A DNA stretch of 32,534 bases from Acidobacteriota bacterium (lineage in GTDB: Bacteria; Acidobacteriota; Terriglobia; 2-12-FULL-54-10): assembly GCA_022567475.1 (NCBI GenBank), contig JADFGZ010000006.1, positions 1-32,534 on the forward strand, read 5' to 3'. Shown here piece after piece: positions 15,641 to 24,030 of the stretch (position 1 is the stretch's first letter; each line of letters begins with the position of its first letter). The notes beneath the pieces are model-generated. The model searched no databases, was not told the DNA's origin, and saw only the letters and a program-made list of their open reading frames with translations. The translations under genes were made by a program, and so were the position numbers.

Positions 15641-17008
15641 ATGAATGACCTGCAACAACTCGCCTCGGACGTAGTGAAGACCGCCACCAAAAGCGGCGCC
15701 ACGGCGGCCGACTGCGTGGTGCGCGAGGGCAGCGAGTTTTCTACTACGGTGCGCTGCAACGAAATTGAGCAGCTCAAAGAATCCGGTGCCAAGGGGATAG
15801 GCCTGCGCGTTTTCCTGGGGCATCGCACGGCCAGTTCCTACACTTCCGACTTTTCTCCAAAGGGGATCGAGCGGTTGGTCTCCAGCGCGCTGGCTGCGGC
15901 CCGGGTAACCTCGGAAGACCCTTGTGCGGGCCTCCCGGAGGCGGAGCATGTGGGGAGTCATCCGGACGAGTTGGGCCTGTACCACGATGACGTGAGCCGG
16001 CTTGAACCCTCCTTTATGATCGATCTGGCCCGCAAAACGGAGCAGATTGCGTTTGACTGTGACCCGCGCATCCGGAACTCCGAAGGGGGCACGTTCGATT
16101 CTTATCGGGGCCGGAAAATCCTGGCGACTTCACAGGGTTTTTTTGGCGAGTACCGTCATTCCACCTGCTCGCTCTCTGTGGCTCCCATTGCAGTGCCGGA
16201 AACGGACGGGAAGGCGGGCACGCTGGGGATGCAGCGCGACTACTGGTATAGCCTCTCTCGCAGCTTTGCCGGTCTGGAGACTCCCGAGCAAGTTGCCCGG
16301 AAGGCGGCTGAGCGGACATTGCGGAAGCTCGGCGCCCGAAAAATTTCCACCTGCCGGATTCCGATTATTCTCGATCAGTTGACTGCCGGGAGTTTGCTTC
16401 AAAATCTTTTTGAAGCGATCAACGGCGACGCCATTTACCGGGGCGCATCTTTTCTGGTTGGCAAACTGGGTGAAAAAGTAGCTTCCGAGCATGTCACGAT
16501 CGTCGATGACGGCACCATGCCGGGAGGTTTCGGCTCTTCCCCGTTTGACGGGGAGGGCGTCCGCAGTGGCCGCACCGTGGTGATGGATCGAGGCGTGCTC
16601 ACGAGCTACATGCTGAACTGTTACGCGGCGCGAAAACTGGGAATGAAGACCACGGGGAATGCCTCCCGGGGCATGGCTGGGAACCCTGGTATCGGCCCCA
16701 CAAATTTCTTTCTCCAGCCGGGTCCGCACAGCCCGGACGAGATCATCCGCTCCGTGAAGAATGGGTTTTATGTGACTGACTTTATAGGTTTTGGCGTGAA
16801 CGCTGTGACTGGGGATTTTTCCCGGGGGGCATCCGGCATGTGGATTGAAAACGGAGAGCTTGCCTACCCCGTGGAGGAGGTCACCGTCGCCGGCAACTTG
16901 CTCGAAATGTTTCACGGAATTGCAATGGTGGGCACGGACCTGGAGTTCCGCGGGTCGGTTGCCTCCCCAACGTTGAAGATCAGCGAAATGACGGTAGCTG
17001 GTAACTGA
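15641..17008 (+). CDS. pmbA: TldE/PmbA, non-catalytic partner of TldD
   Basis: 455 residues from the ATG at 15641; an in-frame TTG four codons earlier is a weaker start. It has the family's N-terminal domain (VVREGSEFSTTVRCNEIEQLKESG in pieces) and C-terminal domain (GNLLEMFHGIAMVGTDLEF), but the position of the zinc motif reads LLQNLFEAINGD, without HExxxH, as expected of TldE. It completes the protease chamber with TldD. The stop is 14 bases from the ATG of a small basic protein, which is therefore probably co-transcribed. Confidence 0.95.
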   Translation: MNDLQQLASDVVKTATKSGATAADCVVREGSEFSTTVRCNEIEQLKESGAKGIGLRVFLGHRTASSYTSDFSPKGIERLVSSALAAARVTSEDPCAGLPEAEHVGSHPDELGLYHDDVSRLEPSFMIDLARKTEQIAFDCDPRIRNSEGGTFDSYRGRKILATSQGFFGEYRHSTCSLSVAPIAVPETDGKAGTLGMQRDYWYSLSRSFAGLETPEQVARKAAERTLRKLGARKISTCRIPIILDQLTAGSLLQNLFEAINGDAIYRGASFLVGKLGEKVASEHVTIVDDGTMPGGFGSSPFDGEGVRSGRTVVMDRGVLTSYMLNCYAARKLGMKTTGNASRGMAGNPGIGPTNFFLQPGPHSPDEIIRSVKNGFYVTDFIGFGVNAVTGDFSRGASGMWIENGELAYPVEEVTVAGNLLEMFHGIAMVGTDLEFRGSVASPTLKISEMTVAGN

Positions 17009-17022
17009 GGCTCTTTCGATTT

Positions 17023-17175
17023 ATGGACACACGGAAAATCAAGGATCGCGCAGAACGCAAAAAACTGAAAAGGGAAGCACGCAAGAAACAGGCCCCCAAG
17101 GCTAAAAGGGAGGGCGACCGCGGCTCCCACAAAAGAAAAGTGAAGAAGATGGTCAGGGGCCAGTCGCGGCGCTAA
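17023..17175 (+). CDS. Very basic 50-residue protein, function unknown
   Basis: A short frame with ATG at 17023 and TAA at 17173-17175, 14 bases after pmbA. About half of its residues are Lys or Arg (starting MDTRKIKDRAERKKLKREAR), with the remainder Glu, Gln, Gly and Ser and almost no hydrophobic residues. It could not fold alone into a globular domain and suggests a nucleic-acid-binding or ribosome-associated peptide. I do not recognise a family. Supporting it as a gene are the operon-like spacing and coherent composition; against it are the weak ribosome site and small size. A TldD/E substrate is possible but not shown. Confidence 0.5.
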   Translation: MDTRKIKDRAERKKLKREARKKQAPKAKREGDRGSHKRKVKKMVRGQSRR

Positions 17176-17201
17176 CGGTTGCCGCAGGCGAGACGCTGCA
17201 A

Positions 17202-17477
17202 GTGAAATCCCTTCTCTACGCCCCGCTCCTGAGCGTGATCCTGCACGGGAGCGAGGCGGGTGGAATGTCCGGGCGGCCCGGCGCGGGTCCTGCCATTGGC
17301 ATTTCTTTTCTTCTCACCGCCATCGCTTGTGGTCTGGCAGCTCTTTGCTATGCGGAGCTGGCCTCCCGGATTCTCGTTGCTGGCAGCGCCTGCACGTGCG
17401 CCTATGCCACGTGCCCTGGGACCCGTGCTGCCATGCACTTGCCTCACCACCTTGATGGTCAGCTATGCCAGTGCTGA
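17202..17477 (+). pseudogene. Remnant of an APC-family amino-acid permease
   Basis: The stretch translates to GPAIGISFLLTAIACGLAAL followed by CYAELASRILVAGSACTCAY and ATCPG. This matches the second and third membrane segments of cationic amino-acid/APC permeases, where the family normally reads CYAELASMIPVAGSAYTYAYATLGE. The known-family start is absent, key aromatic residues have become Cys, and the frame ends within 20 codons of the match, whereas the family is about 450-500 residues. No further permease sequence is visible before the next gene at 17604. It is best read as a decayed fragment. The rest of the 428-base gap between the basic protein and the deaminase has no other gene. Confidence 0.75.
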
Positions 17478-17603
17478 CTTGGCTGCGTTTCTTTGTATAG
17501 CTCGGCGTGAGGCTGGCCATATATTGGGTATACAGCCGCCGGCATAGCGAGTTGGCCGCCCCGTAGTCTCTCCGACTATTTCCGCAGGAGAAAAATCCGC
17601 GTC

Positions 17604-18617
17604 GTGTCCTCCATAGAAGAATTTATTGCCGGGCTTCCCAAGGCAGAGCTGCATGTGCATCTGGAGGGGTCTGTGGAGCCGGAGACGCTGCTCGAGTTGG
17701 CGCGAAGGCATCGCTCCCCTCTGGCTGACGGGGGCGGGGAACGGGTGCGGGAGCTGTACGCCACCCGCGATTTCGGCGCCTTCTTGCAGGCTTTCCGGGC
17801 GGTTTGCGAACTGCTGCAGACGCCCGAGGACTACGAGTTCATCACCTACAAAGCCCTCAGCCGGCTTGCGCAACAGAACGTGCGGTATGCGGAGGTCACG
17901 CTTGCGGCCGGGGTGGTCCTGTGGAAGGGGGAGAACCTTCTCAACAGCTTCAGCGGGATGGAGGCGGGCGCACGGCGTGCTCAGGAGGATTTCGGAATCC
18001 GGGTGAAATGGATTTTCGATACGGTGCGGCAATTCGGTCTGGAATCGGCGGAGGGCGTCTTGCGGGAAGCGGTTCGGTTGCAGGACCGTGGCGTCGTCGG
18101 GCTCGGCATTGGGGGCGATGAGCAAAGGGGCGCTCCGGAACTTTTTCGCGCCGTCTTCGACGACGCCCGGAAGCAGGGCCTGCGCCTGACGGCCCATGCA
18201 GGCGAGACAGCGGGGCCGGTATCGGTGTGGGGCGCACTCGATGCTCTCGGCGCGGAGCGCATCAGCCACGGCTTCACGGCAGCGCGCGATCCTCGCCTGG
18301 TTGCGCATCTCGCTGCACGCCAAATTCCGGTCGATATCTGCCTGACCAGCAATGTTCGCACAGGGTGTCTCCCAGAGCTTGCCACGCATCCGGTGCGGCG
18401 CTATTTTAACCAGGGCCTTCTGCTCTCGCTCAATACGGACGACCCGGCTTTGTTTGAAACCTATCTGAACCGGGAGTACCGGCTGGCGCATGAAGTCTTC
18501 GGTTTCAGCAGGGAAGAACTCACCCGTCTGGCGGAGGCTTCTTTCCGGGCGGCATTTCTGACGCCGGAAGAAAAGGAATCCTACCTGGCTGCATTTCGTT
18601 CCCCGGAAGGCAGTTGA
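17604..18617 (+). CDS. Adenosine deaminase family hydrolase
   Basis: 337 residues, start GTG at 17604 with AGGAG about 13 bases upstream. The metal and catalytic residues of the family are in place: His17 and His19 in ELHVHLEG, GGDE at 170-173, His198 and Glu201 in AHAGE, His222 in ISHGF, and Asp279-Asp280 in NTDDP. It would hydrolytically deaminate a 6-aminopurine. Substrate is uncertain: the same subgroup includes adenosine deaminase, adenine deaminase and 6-aminodeoxyfutalosine deaminase of menaquinone synthesis, and no menaquinone gene is in the window to decide. Stands alone between the permease remnant and the glycan cluster. Confidence 0.9.
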   Translation: MSSIEEFIAGLPKAELHVHLEGSVEPETLLELARRHRSPLADGGGERVRELYATRDFGAFLQAFRAVCELLQTPEDYEFITYKALSRLAQQNVRYAEVTLAAGVVLWKGENLLNSFSGMEAGARRAQEDFGIRVKWIFDTVRQFGLESAEGVLREAVRLQDRGVVGLGIGGDEQRGAPELFRAVFDDARKQGLRLTAHAGETAGPVSVWGALDALGAERISHGFTAARDPRLVAHLAARQIPVDICLTSNVRTGCLPELATHPVRRYFNQGLLLSLNTDDPALFETYLNREYRLAHEVFGFSREELTRLAEASFRAAFLTPEEKESYLAAFRSPEGS

Positions 18618-18688
18618 ACGATTTGCGGGAAGGCCTTGTTTTAACCGCCTGGGCAGAATCCCCCAACGCTCGACTCTCCCAAGTCTCC

Positions 18689-18717
18689 TTCCACCAAAGG
18701 CATATTCCCGCTATACT
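18689..18717 (+). promoter_or_regulatory. Possible promoter before rfbD
   Basis: A good -10 box TATACT (18712-18717) is preceded at 17 bases by a poor -35 (TTCCAC). It would give a leader of about 135 bases for rfbD. The 240-base gap from 18618 to 18857 holds nothing else that I can identify. Confidence 0.3.
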
Positions 18718-18857
18718 GTGAGCCTTAGCAAATTAGAGAGGTCAGTGTATCGGGGGGCTTTGCTGCTCTCGGCCGTTGTGAGTTTACTTTAACGCTTTCG
18801 AGTTGCGTGTTTACGGGTTTCCGTCGGCAAGGAGCGGCAACTGTTAGCGATAGCCTC

Positions 18858-19727
18858 ATGCGCGTCTTGATCACAGGAGCGGGAGGAATGCTGGGGAAGG
18901 ACTTGGTGCCCGCCTTAAAGCCGGACCACGAGGTTCTGCCGCTGGACCGTTCGGCCTGCGATGTCACCGTCGGGGCTGAGGTCAGCCGCGTCTTTCGAGA
19001 TTGGCAGCCGGAACTAGTGGTTCATTGCGCCGCCTATACGGATGTGGACGGCTGTGAGCGGGATTCAGAGCGGGCCTTTGCGGTGAACGCGCAGGGTGCA
19101 GCGAATGTCGTTCGCGCCGCCGCGCAGGTGGGCGCTCGCGTCTTTTACATCAGCACGGATTACGTGTTTGACGGTACGAAAAAAAGTCCCTATAACGAAC
19201 AGGACCCGACGAACCCGGTCAACATATATGGCCGCAGCAAGTTGGAGGGAGAGCAGAAAACTCTGGAGCAGGACAGGGAAAACCAGAGGCACCTTTCCAT
19301 TCGCACCTCGTGGCTTTACGGGATCCACGGCGCTAACTTCATAGAGAAGATCGTAGCCGCCGCAGGGTCCCGCCCGAAGCTTGCAGTGGTGGCCGATCAG
19401 GTTGGCTGCCCCACCTGGACTGTGCATCTGGCGCGGAAGATTGCCGAGCTGGCCGGGACCTCCGCAACCGGCATCCTGAACGTCGCCGGAAGCGGGCAAT
19501 GCAGTTGGCATGAGTTGGCGCGCTCGATTGTGGAAAAGCTCAGCTTTCCAGTTGAGGTCGCGCCCATTGATTCGGTGACGGCAGGACGGGCCGCGAAACG
19601 TCCGTCCAATTCTGTTCTTGGCAGCCAGCGGTTGGAGCAAATGGGACTTGCTCCGCTGCCGCATTGGAAACAGGCGCTCGAAGAATATTTTCAACTTCGC
19701 CAGACGATGCCGGTGGCGGCTAAGTAA
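18858..19727 (+). CDS. rfbD: dTDP-4-dehydrorhamnose reductase
   Basis: 289 residues from the ATG at 18858 (the frame is open further up but MRVLITGAGGMLG is the natural start). Extended SDR fold: GAGGMLG nucleotide-binding loop (7-13), the HCAAYTDVDGCE segment diagnostic for RfbD, STDYVFDG, and the catalytic Tyr124-xxx-Lys128 in NIYGRSKLEGEQ. It catalyses the last step of dTDP-L-rhamnose synthesis with NADPH. rfbA, rfbB and rfbC are not in the window. It opens the glycan cluster and implies that rhamnose is part of the polymer made by the downstream glycosyltransferases. The stop is followed by an AT-richer insert before the next glycosyltransferase. Confidence 0.95.
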   Translation: MRVLITGAGGMLGKDLVPALKPDHEVLPLDRSACDVTVGAEVSRVFRDWQPELVVHCAAYTDVDGCERDSERAFAVNAQGAANVVRAAAQVGARVFYISTDYVFDGTKKSPYNEQDPTNPVNIYGRSKLEGEQKTLEQDRENQRHLSIRTSWLYGIHGANFIEKIVAAAGSRPKLAVVADQVGCPTWTVHLARKIAELAGTSATGILNVAGSGQCSWHELARSIVEKLSFPVEVAPIDSVTAGRAAKRPSNSVLGSQRLEQMGLAPLPHWKQALEEYFQLRQTMPVAAK

Positions 19728-19864
19728 CGGTGACGCGAGGATCAGAACCTGCACACTGTTCTGGAACGAATATGAAAATAGCTGAAGAAAAGGGAAGAGT
19801 ATGACGAAAAGGGACTCGTCCCAGGGAAAAAAAGAAGTCAATAAAGGGGTCTCTGATCAAGGGC

Positions 19865-20253
19865 ATGTCAAAAAGGCTTCCCAGTGGGATTCTGGATAAT
19901 CCGGTGTTCAAGAAGCAGCTTAAGGAAATTATGAAAGGATATTCTGGGTATATGCTCTTTATCGTAAAGAGCGTCTGTACTATGTAGGACTGACCACTAA
20001 CCTATTTGGGCGTATTAACTGGCATTTGAAAGATCGTCATGCGGGAAAGTGGGACAGTTTTGTAATTTTTAGAATTAAAAGAGTGGATTACCTGAGAGAT
20101 ATTGAGACGTTAATCACCCGTCTAATAAAAGTACCTGGTAACCGTGTGGAAGGAAAGGTGCCACGAGACGCGGATATTAATCGTGTCCTTAAAGTTATAC
20201 TGCGACAACATAAAAGCGAAATGAAAGGAATTGAGAGAGCATTGAGAAGGTAA
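19865..20253 (+). pseudogene. GIY-YIG nuclease-domain protein with a frameshift
   Basis: The first part, ATG at 19865, reads MSKRLPSGILDNPVFKKQLK then EIMKGYSG and soon hits a stop (about 19985). From about 19948 the next frame carries VYALYRKERLYYVGLTTNLF, then GRINWHLKDRHAGKWD and further sequence to the stop at 20253. Joined, the two parts give a GIY-YIG-type start (GYSGVYALY...YYVGLT) with the expected Arg in the following helix and a Glu later (DIETLITR). Loss of one G in the GGG at 19946-19948 explains the break. Either the gene is newly inactivated or the base is a sequencing error; a programmed shift is less likely. Base composition is AT-richer than the surroundings. Confidence 0.7.
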
Positions 20254-20309
20254 AGGTGTGTGGTGCAAAACTGCACTCTTGTTCCCAAGAAGGGCTTGAG
20301 GGAAACGCG

Positions 20310-20534
20310 ATGAAAAGCTATCGATTCTCTGTGGTTGTTGAAAAGGACAGTGAAGGTTACTTTGCTTCTTGCCCCGAGCTTCATGGATGTTACACGCAAG
20401 GGGAGACCTACGAGAAGGTTTTAGAAAACATTAAAGACGCTATCCGTCTCCATGTGGAGGATAGATTGGAAGCCGGGGAGGAAATTTCCCAGCCGGAGTC
20501 GGTTACCCTCACCTCTCTTGAAGTAGCAGTGTGA
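20310..20534 (+). CDS. hicB: HicB-family antitoxin (second copy)
   Basis: 74 residues from the ATG at 20310, with GAGGGA about 6 bases upstream. Typical HicB: MKSYRFSVVVEKDSEGYFAS, then CPELHGCYTQGETYEKVLEN and a helix AIRLHVEDRLEAGE. No DNA-binding tail. Its stop overlaps the GTG of the toxin gene (GTGA), so the two are translated together. With the frameshifted GIY-YIG gene it forms an AT-richer insert between rfbD and the glycosyltransferases. It is only distantly similar to the HicB at 11379, so the two modules arrived separately rather than by duplication. Confidence 0.92.
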   Translation: MKSYRFSVVVEKDSEGYFASCPELHGCYTQGETYEKVLENIKDAIRLHVEDRLEAGEEISQPESVTLTSLEVAV

Positions 20535-20782
20535 CTACAAAACTTCCACGGATAACTGCCGCTGACGCAATCAGGGCATTGGAGAAAGCAGGATTTGTGC
20601 TTGCCCGACAGAGTGGCAGTCACAAGATTTACAAAAACCTTAAAGGGAGGAAGACAACCGTTCCCTATCACGCGGGGAAAATACTCCACCCTAAAGTCTT
20701 GAAAAGCATCATAAAAGATGTAGGGTTGGCAGTGGAACAATTTCAGGAATTACTGAAACAACTTCAAGCCCGCTTCGATTGA
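20531..20782 (+). CDS. hicA: HicA-family mRNA interferase toxin (second copy)
   Basis: 83 residues starting at GTG 20531 inside the end of hicB. It has all elements of a classical HicA: ALEKAGFVLARQSGSHKIYK with the catalytic His31, TVPYHAGKILHPKVLKSIIK, and a short C-terminal helix. Expected to cleave mRNA when freed from HicB. The stop TGA (20780-20782) overlaps an in-frame TTG of the following glycosyltransferase frame, so the toxin gene may be transcriptionally joined to the glycan genes. Confidence 0.93.
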   Translation: MTTKLPRITAADAIRALEKAGFVLARQSGSHKIYKNLKGRKTTVPYHAGKILHPKVLKSIIKDVGLAVEQFQELLKQLQARFD

Positions 20783-20787
20783 CAGTA

Positions 20788-21981
20788 ATGAAACCTCGCA
20801 TCCTCATCATCTCGCCCGTAACGCCATACCCCGTGCATCACGGGGCGGGGAGCACGATCTACGGTTATATCCTGGCTCTGCGCGAGGTCTTTGACATATT
20901 CTATGTCGGTTTTTGCCCCGAGCAGTTCCTGCGCCAGGCGCAAACCGGCCTCAACGCGTTGTGCCGGAAAGCCGTGCTCTTCCAGACTCCTCCCGCGCGC
21001 CGCTTGGATGCATTTTCCCGAACCCCGTTTTTATTTTCGAATCTTCAAAGTGATGACATGCACCGGGAGGTGGACCGTATCCTGGAGGAGGAGCGCCCGG
21101 ACTTGGTGCAGGCGGAGTATCTGGGAATGGCGGACTATGCCGCCAAGGCCCGGTGTCCCCGGATCGTTCGCGCCCACGTCCAGGAGTGGTGGCACTACTA
21201 TCTGAACTGGCGGCGCACGCAAGGATGGCGCACGCGGCTGGGGCACCTGTTCTGGTCTCTGGACTCGGTGCGGCACAATCGGCGGACGCTCGAAAGCTTC
21301 GACTGGGTCCTGGTTACTTCCGAGGAGGAGCGCCGCCGCGCGCTGGAGTTGGCGCCGGGAGCGCGGGCCGAAGCGCTGCCTTTTATGTTGATGGATTGCG
21401 AGCAGTTCCGTCCGGCTGCCACTCCTCCGCAGCAGCCGCAGATACTCTTTGTAGGGTTTTTGCCGCATACACCCAACGAGGAAGCGCTTGCTTATTTCGT
21501 GCGCGAGGAATTGCCCCTGATCCGCAACCAGGAGCCGGATGCCAGGTTGGTGGTTGTTGGAGGAGGAGCTTCCAATTTCATCAAGGGCCTGTTGCATGAC
21601 CACGACGTGGATTATCGCGGTTACGTGGAGGACCTGCGGGATGTCTATCAGCAAAGCCGTGTCTATGTCGCTCCCATAAACAGCGGAGGAGGGATTCGCA
21701 CCAAAATCATTGAAGCGATGGCGGCCGGCGTGCCGGTGGTTTGCAATTCGTTTGCTCCGCTGGGGCTTGGGCTGCTCCCGGACCACCACGTGATAGTTCG
21801 CGACACTCCTGCCGAATCGGCGGCGGCCGTTGTCCGGCTGCTTCGCGACGATGGATATTGGGGCCGCATACGGGAGTCGGCGCGGATTGTGGTGGAAAAC
21901 GCCTTTAGCTTGCAAAGGATCGGGCCGCGAATCCAGTCGCGGTATCTCCAATTTTTAGAGGGCTGCCGCCAGCCCTCCTAG
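20788..21981 (+). CDS. GT4-family glycosyltransferase
   Basis: 397 residues from the ATG at 20788; a TTG three codons earlier overlaps the hicA stop and is a possible coupled start. N-terminal Rossmann half begins MKPRILIISPVTPYPVHHGA, with the glycine-rich acceptor loop. The C-terminal half carries the donor-binding GT4 pattern: ILFVGFLPHTPNEEALAYF, ARLVVVGGGA, VDYRGYVEDLRDVY, then VYVAPINSGGGIRTKIIEAM with the conserved Glu of the EX7E region and AAGVPVVCNS. A retaining transferase using a nucleotide sugar in the cytoplasm. It heads the run of glycan genes on this strand; donor and acceptor cannot be told. Confidence 0.9.
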   Translation: MKPRILIISPVTPYPVHHGAGSTIYGYILALREVFDIFYVGFCPEQFLRQAQTGLNALCRKAVLFQTPPARRLDAFSRTPFLFSNLQSDDMHREVDRILEEERPDLVQAEYLGMADYAAKARCPRIVRAHVQEWWHYYLNWRRTQGWRTRLGHLFWSLDSVRHNRRTLESFDWVLVTSEEERRRALELAPGARAEALPFMLMDCEQFRPAATPPQQPQILFVGFLPHTPNEEALAYFVREELPLIRNQEPDARLVVVGGGASNFIKGLLHDHDVDYRGYVEDLRDVYQQSRVYVAPINSGGGIRTKIIEAMAAGVPVVCNSFAPLGLGLLPDHHVIVRDTPAESAAAVVRLLRDDGYWGRIRESARIVVENAFSLQRIGPRIQSRYLQFLEGCRQPS

Positions 21982-22023
21982 AATGTTATAAAGTAGAGGT
22001 TCTCAATCTCCGGGGCGAGCAAT

Positions 22024-24030
22024 ATGAAAGTTGTCTACTTTGCCACAGGCACGCCGGCTGAGGTCTCCGCTGACCTGAAGCGATTAAGCTTCAACAGAAA
22101 CGGCGCTTCGCTGCGGGTGGTTTTGGGTGCAAGCCTCGCCGGGCAACTAGGTGAGTTTGCTTCGCTGCGGCCCGAACAGACGCTGTTCTATCAGGCACAT
22201 TCTGCGCCGGTTTTATGGCTCCGTCTGTGGAAGTTCCTGGGTCTTTCCCCCAATGCAGAAGTCATTTGCTTGTCCTCCCGGCAGCGATTTCGATTTTTGA
22301 AATTTATGGCGCTGACCTTGCGGGGCAAGGTGACTTTTTCAGCCAATAACGGAACCCTCGTCTCTTTCAGTTTGGGGGAATTGCTAAGGATTTGGGGAGG
22401 ATTGCTGTGGGCCTGGATACAGCAGATCCCTATTCCGCAAGGGCCTGTCTGCATTATCGGATCGGCATCGCCATCGCGCTTGAGCGCTATTGTTGCCAGT
22501 GCGCGTCAGCGTTTTCCGGAAGCCCGCATCCACGGAGTGCTTCCATCGGCGTCCGGCGTCTCTCCGACTGAACTGTTTGATTCATTCGTTTTGCTGAGGT
22601 GTCACGCGCTATTGGCTTACTTCCGGCTGTTGCCGCGATGTATCGGCAAAAGACGCTTTCAGAGGGTCATCCTGGCCTGCACGAATGAACAAGCTTCCGG
22701 TTTGAAGTGGCTGGCATGGTGGCTCCCGCTCTGGAACCTGGAAATCTATAACGAAAATATCGATGCCTTTCATGCGCGCAATCTGCGGTTGCTGGTTCGC
22801 CACTGGCTCTGGAGAAAGCGCAACAACCGCGAACTGCACCGGCAAACGCTCCCGGTAGGTGTGATGGGTTCTGCTTCGGCTTTCTACTTGAAGAAAATTA
22901 TTCCCCGGCTCCGCACCCGCTATCCGGCGGCAAAGCTGCACGGTTTTCTGCCCTCCTCTCTGGCGGGACCGGCGGCCGGCCTGTTTGATTCGGTCACGAT
23001 CCTCAGGCCGGGCATCCTCGGCGTGTTTCTGCAAACTTGGAGACTCGGCAAAACGCGCGGAGATTTCCAGTGCTGGATTATTCCCTGTACGAATGAGCCG
23101 TATCTCCGGATGAAGCTGCTGGCCTGTCTGCTGCCGCTTTCGCGGCGGCAGATTTACAATGAGCAAGCGGATGGGTTTCCTGCTCGCGACGTGCGGACGC
23201 TTTACCGGCACTTCCTGTGGCGTCTGCGAGATCGTCTTTCGTTCCAAATTGTCGCCGGGACGGCGGGAAGGAGCATGCCTCTTCGGCTTCTGCATCTCGG
23301 TTTTTTTTCGCTTCGCCTGCTGTCAGGGGCTGAGCTTTTGTTGCGCACGCGATTGCGGGCTTATCTTTCGAAACAGATCGGGCGCGCCGCTGTCTTCCCG
23401 AAGGCGAAGCAGCGCGTGGACCTCTTGTATCTCGGTTCGGAGGGGGCCGCTCACAGCTTTTTCAAGCAATCGAATTTCAATGGGCGGACCGGCCGGATAC
23501 GCCTGGTTCCGATTTCGAAAGGTCCCGGTCAACTGGAGCGGATCAATACGGCTATCGGAAGCAGCCAGGCGGACTTTATTTGTCTGATGGACAGCGAATG
23601 CAGGATGCTCCTCCCCGACTGGCTCGACCGGCTGCTGGAGACCTTTGATGAGGGTACGGCCCAGGTGGGGCCGCAGGTTGTCAGCCCCGATGGGGGCGGG
23701 TTGATCCGGGGTCTGCTGATTGGGAAAGAAGGCACGGCGCAATGGAACTCCGACAACGGTGTCTGCTGCCACTCCCAGCCGGAATGGCTGGAAGTCGATG
23801 CGCTTCCTTGGATCTGCGTGCTCCTCCGGCGCAGTGTCTTTCAACAGGTGGGTTTTTTCAGGGAATATACGGATGCAGCGGGGCAGTGGGTGGATTGGGA
23901 TTTCTGCCGGCGGCTGGCGGCGCAAGGTTTGCACTCGGTTTGCAATCAAAACGTCACGGCTGCGCACCCGGCAGCAAATGCTGTTTGTGAACCCGAGCGC
24001 CAGCTTGTGAATTCGGAGAATCGGCGTTGA
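22024..24030 (+). CDS. Repeat-domain protein with C-terminal GT2-like domain
   Basis: 668 residues. Two clearly homologous blocks are visible: residues 142-265 and 278-402. Shared landmarks are GSAS near the start, a RFPEARIHG / RYPAAKLHG strand, LFDS, CTNE, then IYNE, AR and RHWLWR / RHFLWR. A third, degenerate copy (about 1-130) ends with a similar KFMALTLRGK...LGELLRIWGGLLW pattern. The C-terminal part (about 464-650) looks like a GT2 transferase: ADFICLMDSECRMLLPDWLD replaces the usual DxD strand and VDWDFCRRLAAQGLHSV replaces the EDxDLxxR motif. It starts 42 bases after the GT4 gene and its stop overlaps the next gene (TTGA). I do not recognise the repeat family; membrane association of the hydrophobic strips is possible. 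Proposed role: glycan assembly. Confidence 0.75.
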   Translation: MKVVYFATGTPAEVSADLKRLSFNRNGASLRVVLGASLAGQLGEFASLRPEQTLFYQAHSAPVLWLRLWKFLGLSPNAEVICLSSRQRFRFLKFMALTLRGKVTFSANNGTLVSFSLGELLRIWGGLLWAWIQQIPIPQGPVCIIGSASPSRLSAIVASARQRFPEARIHGVLPSASGVSPTELFDSFVLLRCHALLAYFRLLPRCIGKRRFQRVILACTNEQASGLKWLAWWLPLWNLEIYNENIDAFHARNLRLLVRHWLWRKRNNRELHRQTLPVGVMGSASAFYLKKIIPRLRTRYPAAKLHGFLPSSLAGPAAGLFDSVTILRPGILGVFLQTWRLGKTRGDFQCWIIPCTNEPYLRMKLLACLLPLSRRQIYNEQADGFPARDVRTLYRHFLWRLRDRLSFQIVAGTAGRSMPLRLLHLGFFSLRLLSGAELLLRTRLRAYLSKQIGRAAVFPKAKQRVDLLYLGSEGAAHSFFKQSNFNGRTGRIRLVPISKGPGQLERINTAIGSSQADFICLMDSECRMLLPDWLDRLLETFDEGTAQVGPQVVSPDGGGLIRGLLIGKEGTAQWNSDNGVCCHSQPEWLEVDALPWICVLLRRSVFQQVGFFREYTDAAGQWVDWDFCRRLAAQGLHSVCNQNVTAAHPAANAVCEPERQLVNSENRR

